A stretch of DNA of 64,000 nucleotides. It comes from Colwellia sp. (lineage in GTDB: Bacteria; Pseudomonadota; Gammaproteobacteria; Enterobacterales; Alteromonadaceae). The stretch is taken from NCBI GenBank assembly GCA_013215295.1, contig JABSOZ010000002.1:62001-126000 (forward strand). The letters run 5' to 3'. The translations under genes and the position numbers were made by a program. Every line of letters begins with the position of its first letter. The stretch's first letter is position 1. The notes below the pieces were generated by a model. It saw only the letters and a list, made by a program, of their open reading frames with translations. It was not told the DNA's origin and searched no databases. Positions 60,367 through 64,000 of this stretch are shown here, piece by piece.

Positions 60367-61629
60367 TTAGCTACCAATAATTCTTAATAACTGACCACAA
60401 AGAAAAGCCATGTAAGTACCTAGAGCATAACCTAGTACAGCAAGTAAAACGCCAACTGGGGCTAAAGACGGATGAAATGCTGAAGCAATAACTGGCGCAG
60501 AAGCAGCACCACCAATATTAGCTTTACTCCCAACCGCTAAGTAAAATATTGGTGCTTTGATCATTCTACCAACCGCAAATAATAGCGCGACATGTACCAA
60601 CATCCATATAATACCAATTACAATATATTTAGGTGCTTCAACTACTTGGGATATATCCATATGTAATCCTATTGTAGCAATAAGTACATATAAGAAAGCG
60701 CTGCCAATCTTAGAAGCGCCAGCGGACTCCAAGTTTCTTACTTTAGTAAAGGATAAAGATAAGCCGATAGTAGTTACAATAACAATGATCCAAAATAGTT
60801 TACTATGCAGGCTAAATTCTTTTAATCCAGGAAAATTAAGTTTAAAGAATGGCACTAACAAATCTGCAGCGAAATGAGCAAGGCCCATTCCACCTAAACC
60901 TACGGCGAGTATTAACATAAAGTCTTTCAGCTCGGGGATTCTTTTATTTGAACGCTCATATTCTTCAACTTTTTTAATTAACTGATCAATACCTGAAGTA
61001 TCCGCGCCACTTTTAGCATCTATACGCTTATGATTAGCGGCAATATACAATAATACGGCCATCCATAAATTCGCGACAACGATATCAACCGTCACCATAA
61101 TGGTGAATATTTTACCATCCGCTTCAAAAATATCCTTCATCGCCATCATATTAGCGCCACCACCAATCCAGCTACCCGCAAGCGCTGCCATACCACGCCA
61201 AACAGCATCAGGGCCAGATACACCTAACAGTTCCGGCCAGATACCTGAAATAGCCAATAAGGCAATAGGACCACCAATGACCACACCAACAGTACCGGTT
61301 AAAAACATAATAATCGCTTTACTACCAAGCCCTCTGATCGCTTTAAGATCTATACTTAGTGTTAATAAAACTAAACACGCAGGTAATAAATAATATTTAG
61401 CGACTTCATCGACTTGAGTCAGCTCGGCACTTATCACACCAAAAGTATTTAAAAGTGACGGCAATAAATAGCACATTAATAATGCTGGTACGTATTTATA
61501 GAATTTTTTAAATACAGGATGTTCACTATTAGAAGTATAAAAAACGAAACCTAATATTATCGCGAGCACTCCCAAGACCGTTGCGTCATTCGTAATAAGA
61601 GGGGCGTTAGTAATAATTTGATCTTCCAT
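60367..61629 (-). CDS. DUF819 family integral membrane protein
   Basis: The 420-aa protein has about ten to eleven hydrophobic helices and segments typical of the DUF819 (YjcL-like) family, such as PACLVLLTLSIDLKAIRGLG and GSWIGGGANMMAMKDIF, with GSKANIGGAASAPVIASAFHP near the C-terminus. The pattern of inverted repeats of helices suggests a transporter fold; the substrate is not known. It is 36 bases upstream of kdsA in the same direction. Confidence 0.88.
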   Translation of the reverse strand: MEDQIITNAPLITNDATVLGVLAIILGFVFYTSNSEHPVFKKFYKYVPALLMCYLLPSLLNTFGVISAELTQVDEVAKYYLLPACLVLLTLSIDLKAIRGLGSKAIIMFLTGTVGVVIGGPIALLAISGIWPELLGVSGPDAVWRGMAALAGSWIGGGANMMAMKDIFEADGKIFTIMVTVDIVVANLWMAVLLYIAANHKRIDAKSGADTSGIDQLIKKVEEYERSNKRIPELKDFMLILAVGLGGMGLAHFAADLLVPFFKLNFPGLKEFSLHSKLFWIIVIVTTIGLSLSFTKVRNLESAGASKIGSAFLYVLIATIGLHMDISQVVEAPKYIVIGIIWMLVHVALLFAVGRMIKAPIFYLAVGSKANIGGAASAPVIASAFHPSLAPVGVLLAVLGYALGTYMAFLCGQLLRIIGS

Positions 61630-61708
61630 TGGTTAACCTTTTTATTTTTATTATTATTTATTTTTATTTAAGGCCAAAGCCTTAATTGCATACATATATT
61701 TGTAGCTA

Positions 61709-62509
61709 TTAATGCAATACCGTATCAGCAATAGTAATTTTATCCAATTGCATTTTTAATAATTGGGCTGCAGGATCTTTCGGACACTTATCGACAAAGT
61801 ATTGATAATCGTCGTATGCCACTTTAAAACAATCTAATTGATGTAATAGAAAACCTCTATCACGACGTTCAAAAGGATCGTCTGGGCGTAATGCAATCAA
61901 AATATCTACACATTTTAATGCCTGAGCAAATTGACCTTCTCGAATCAAAGCCCCCTTCAAAGAACTTACGTGTTTCACAATTAAACTTAATTTAGAAATA
62001 TCTTCAATTTGTTGAGATTGCGGATCGCCATCAAGATCGTCCATGCGTAAATCAAGCTCATGCCAGTTTAATGATTCACCGGTAATGGGATCAAAAACAA
62101 TCGCATAAAGCTCATCACATACTACCCGAACCATATTTTTCTTTGGTACAAAAACCACATCAGTTTCAAAACCACAAAGGCGGAAAATATGACAAAGTAC
62201 AATACTTTTTAATGCCGGTGACATTAGCTTAAAATCAACCCCACTACTTAATTTATGAGCAGTTACTGGCCAATTTTCGCGTTGATTATCTATAAAAAGT
62301 TGCCCAATAAATAATTCATTTATCAGTTGTTCCGCTTGTTCAAGAGGCTCTTCAGTCTCAGCAATTAATGCTGAACATTTTTCAATTATATTACTGAGTC
62401 GCATTGGTTCGAAGTCACATTCGCCAAAAACAACTTCTTCTATCAGTATGAAAGCGTCAATTAAAGATTTGTCGTCAGCACTAAGCTCTGAAAATAATAA
62501 TTCATTCAT
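61709..62509 (-). CDS. sirB1: SirB1-family protein (transglutaminase-like and TPR)
   Basis: The 266-aa protein has a SirB1 N-terminal domain (about 30-175) of transglutaminase-like fold and a C-terminal TPR-type segment (about 185-255; LIREGQFAQALKCVDILIAL; FERRDRGFLLHQLDCFKVAY). The usual catalytic Cys context is not clear. Members sit between prmC/sirB2 and kdsA in many gammaproteobacteria, as here, but have no established function. Confidence 0.88.
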   Translation of the reverse strand: MNELLFSELSADDKSLIDAFILIEEVVFGECDFEPMRLSNIIEKCSALIAETEEPLEQAEQLINELFIGQLFIDNQRENWPVTAHKLSSGVDFKLMSPALKSIVLCHIFRLCGFETDVVFVPKKNMVRVVCDELYAIVFDPITGESLNWHELDLRMDDLDGDPQSQQIEDISKLSLIVKHVSSLKGALIREGQFAQALKCVDILIALRPDDPFERRDRGFLLHQLDCFKVAYDDYQYFVDKCPKDPAAQLLKMQLDKITIADTVLH

Positions 62510-62565
62510 TCTTTGGTTTTATCTACTTACTTTTATTTTAAGTCTTAATTTTCTGAAAATAATAA

Positions 62566-62928
62566 TCAGAAAAATACCGCTTCTTTAGTCATAGCAATTC
62601 TTACTGCTAACATTACCCAACCTATAGCGCCTAAATAACCAATTATCTGCATCATACGATTTCGTGCGAATTTCAAGGCATAAAATCCCGTAAAGATATA
62701 AAAAATAATGGCCATAATCTTTTCAGCTAACCATAAGTGCTCTAACGGGTTAATGGCTAACTTAACCGCTAAGCCAACACCTAATAATAATAAAAATGTG
62801 TCTATAATGTGAGGTAATATTTTTAGCCATTTTTTATCTAATTGTGCCGAATTCATTAACGTTAATGCAAAGCGATAAGTAAATAATATAATACTTATTG
62901 CCGCTAGGGTCATATGTAGATGTTTCAT
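62566..62928 (-). CDS. sirB2: SirB2-family membrane protein
   Basis: The 120-aa protein is hydrophobic with four predicted membrane helices and starts MKHLHMTLAAISIILFTYRF, as in SirB2/YchQ proteins. Histidines at residues 3 and 5 are typical. It sits 24 bases after prmC and 56 bases before sirB1. Function is unknown. Confidence 0.9.
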   Translation of the reverse strand: MKHLHMTLAAISIILFTYRFALTLMNSAQLDKKWLKILPHIIDTFLLLLGVGLAVKLAINPLEHLWLAEKIMAIIFYIFTGFYALKFARNRMMQIIGYLGAIGWVMLAVRIAMTKEAVFF

Positions 62929-62952
62929 GAAAAATCCTTAGTTTTATTATTG

Positions 62953-63840
62953 TTATTGTTTATTTGATATAAAAACAGCACAGGTGACTCGATCGTTACC
63001 TGCATAATCTTTTAGGGTTCTAACTGATTGATAACCTAATTGCATTAATATTTCTCTTACCCCGATCGCTTGTTCAAAACCGTGTTCGAAATAAAGTGCA
63101 CCGTTATTTTCTAAATACGTTCGAGCACTTTCAGCGATATGTTTTATGTCTGAATAACCGTTGTCACTCGCAACAAGCGCCGACAAAGGTTCAAACCTCA
63201 CATCACCTATCGATAAATGTTCATCGTTTTCATCAATATAAGGTGGGTTACTAACGATAATATCGAACTTTTTAGTTTGATCAACATTTGAAAACCAATC
63301 ACTTTGATAAAGTGCAACCTGTGGTAAAACTAAACGAGTAGCATTTTTCTTGGCGAGTGTAATAGCGTCATCACTATAATCGATGGCGTGAATTCTCCAT
63401 TGCTTTTTTTCAGATGCTAATGATAAAGCAATAGCGCCAGAACCTGTCCCCAAATCTAAACAAGATAAATCACTTTCTGGGTGATACTCTAAAATGTGTT
63501 CAACTAATAACTCTGTGTCTGGTCGAGGAATTAATGTGGCAGGCGACACGTAAAAAGGTAATGACCAGAACTCGCGTTCTTCGATGATATAAGCAATGGG
63601 TTCACCTTTTAATCGACGCTCAAACAGTAACATAAAAGCTTGAAATTCTTGCTCTGTTAACCTTTTATCAGGCCAAGTCAAAAAGTAACTGGTCTCTTTA
63701 TTTAAAACAAAAGCGAGAAGAATTTTGCAATCAAGTTTTGCGCTATCAGAAAAAGCAGCAAGTAACTGCTGCCCTTCTTTGATAATTTCAGCAAAGGTTT
63801 GCTGGCAATATGCTATTGACGATAAAGAGGATTCGTTCAA
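62953..63840 (-). CDS. prmC: Peptide chain release factor N5-glutamine methyltransferase
   Basis: The 295-aa protein has the PrmC motifs: an N-terminal helical domain, LIPRPDTELLVE, the SAM-binding LDLGTGSGAIALSLA, and catalytic NPPY in DIIVSNPPYIDEND. It methylates the Gln of the GGQ motif in RF1 and RF2. The start is TTG at 63838-63840; no ATG lies near the expected N-terminus and no clear ribosome site is seen, so translation may depend on coupling to prfA, whose stop is eight bases upstream. Confidence 0.95.
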   Translation of the reverse strand: MNESSLSSIAYCQQTFAEIIKEGQQLLAAFSDSAKLDCKILLAFVLNKETSYFLTWPDKRLTEQEFQAFMLLFERRLKGEPIAYIIEEREFWSLPFYVSPATLIPRPDTELLVEHILEYHPESDLSCLDLGTGSGAIALSLASEKKQWRIHAIDYSDDAITLAKKNATRLVLPQVALYQSDWFSNVDQTKKFDIIVSNPPYIDENDEHLSIGDVRFEPLSALVASDNGYSDIKHIAESARTYLENNGALYFEHGFEQAIGVREILMQLGYQSVRTLKDYAGNDRVTCAVFISNKQ

Positions 63841-63848
63841 ATCAGTAA

Positions 63849-64000
63849 CTAGTTTTGCTCTGCAAGAGCCGCAAGTAAGTCTGCTTGGTTTTCTAACATT
63901 ATAGGTTCTAATACTAAATGTAGATTACCTTCTAATATTTCATTTAAACGATATAAGGTTAAATTAATGCGATGGTCAGTCATACGACCTTGTGGATAAT
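63849..64000 (-). CDS. prfA: Peptide chain release factor 1, C-terminal end (partial)
   Basis: The minus strand codes the last 49 residues ([20 protein letters not shown]... ending AALAEQN and a TAG stop at 63849-63851). [16 protein letters not shown] is the typical RF1 tail. The 5' part lies beyond the window. It is followed by prmC, which modifies the RF1 protein, the usual pair. Confidence 0.95.
   Translation of the reverse strand, partial: YPQGRMTDHRINLTLYRLNEILEGNLHLVLEPIMLENQADLLAALAEQN

Overview
The window is a chromosomal segment from an A/T-rich marine gammaproteobacterium of the order Alteromonadales. A Colwellia- or Thalassotalea-like organism is my best guess, based on gene content and protein style; I ran no database search. 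Housekeeping blocks have gammaproteobacterial order: sdhCDAB-sucABCD with gltA divergent, rimP-nusA-infB-rbfA-truB-rpsO-pnp-nlpI, rsxABCDGE-nth, and prfA-prmC-sirB2-sirB1-kdsA. I see no rRNA, tRNA, CRISPR array, transposase or integrase gene.

Layout. Positions 1-9200 are an accessory stretch: an incomplete ORF, a small peptide gene, an SnoaL/DUF4440-like exported protein, a large lipoprotein, an outer-membrane barrel protein, a coiled-coil protein, a secreted esterase with TPR-like repeats, a cystatin-like small protein, a strongly structured repeat-like element, and a stand-alone TIR-domain protein. Positions 9259-20845 are the TCA-cycle block. Positions 21132-25488 hold a GlxA-type regulator, small unknown proteins, tcdA, and a fused cysteine desulfurase-SufE gene.

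Positions 25540-38107 are the translation and RNA-decay block on the minus strand, ending with nlpI and a putative metzincin-like metallopeptidase. A promoter and two tandem terminators lie upstream of rimP and suggest a leader RNA or small RNA. Positions 38582-47360 hold a degenerate GGDEF-EAL protein, the Rsx/Rnf electron-transport complex, nth and gloA. Positions 47470-64000 hold a membrane-anchored spermidine-synthase-like protein, a second hairpin repeat element, topA, a ureohydrolase, a giant Ig-like lipoprotein with an unusual insertion, a dicarboxylate symporter, kdsA, a DUF819 membrane protein, sirB1, sirB2, prmC and the 3' end of prfA.

How the genes work together. The central block carries oxidative metabolism from citrate synthase through 2-oxoglutarate dehydrogenase, succinyl-CoA synthetase and succinate dehydrogenase. 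The rimP-to-pnp block couples ribosome maturation, initiation, transcription elongation and RNA decay. The Rsx complex couples ion flow and NADH to electron delivery. The most unusual items are two intergenic elements rich in hairpins that expose GGA, with matches to the CsrA consensus; the TIR protein; the cystatin-like protein; the metzincin-like protein in the nlpI operon; two flagellin-IN-like modules inserted in an Ig-like lipoprotein; and the candidate RNA upstream of rimP.
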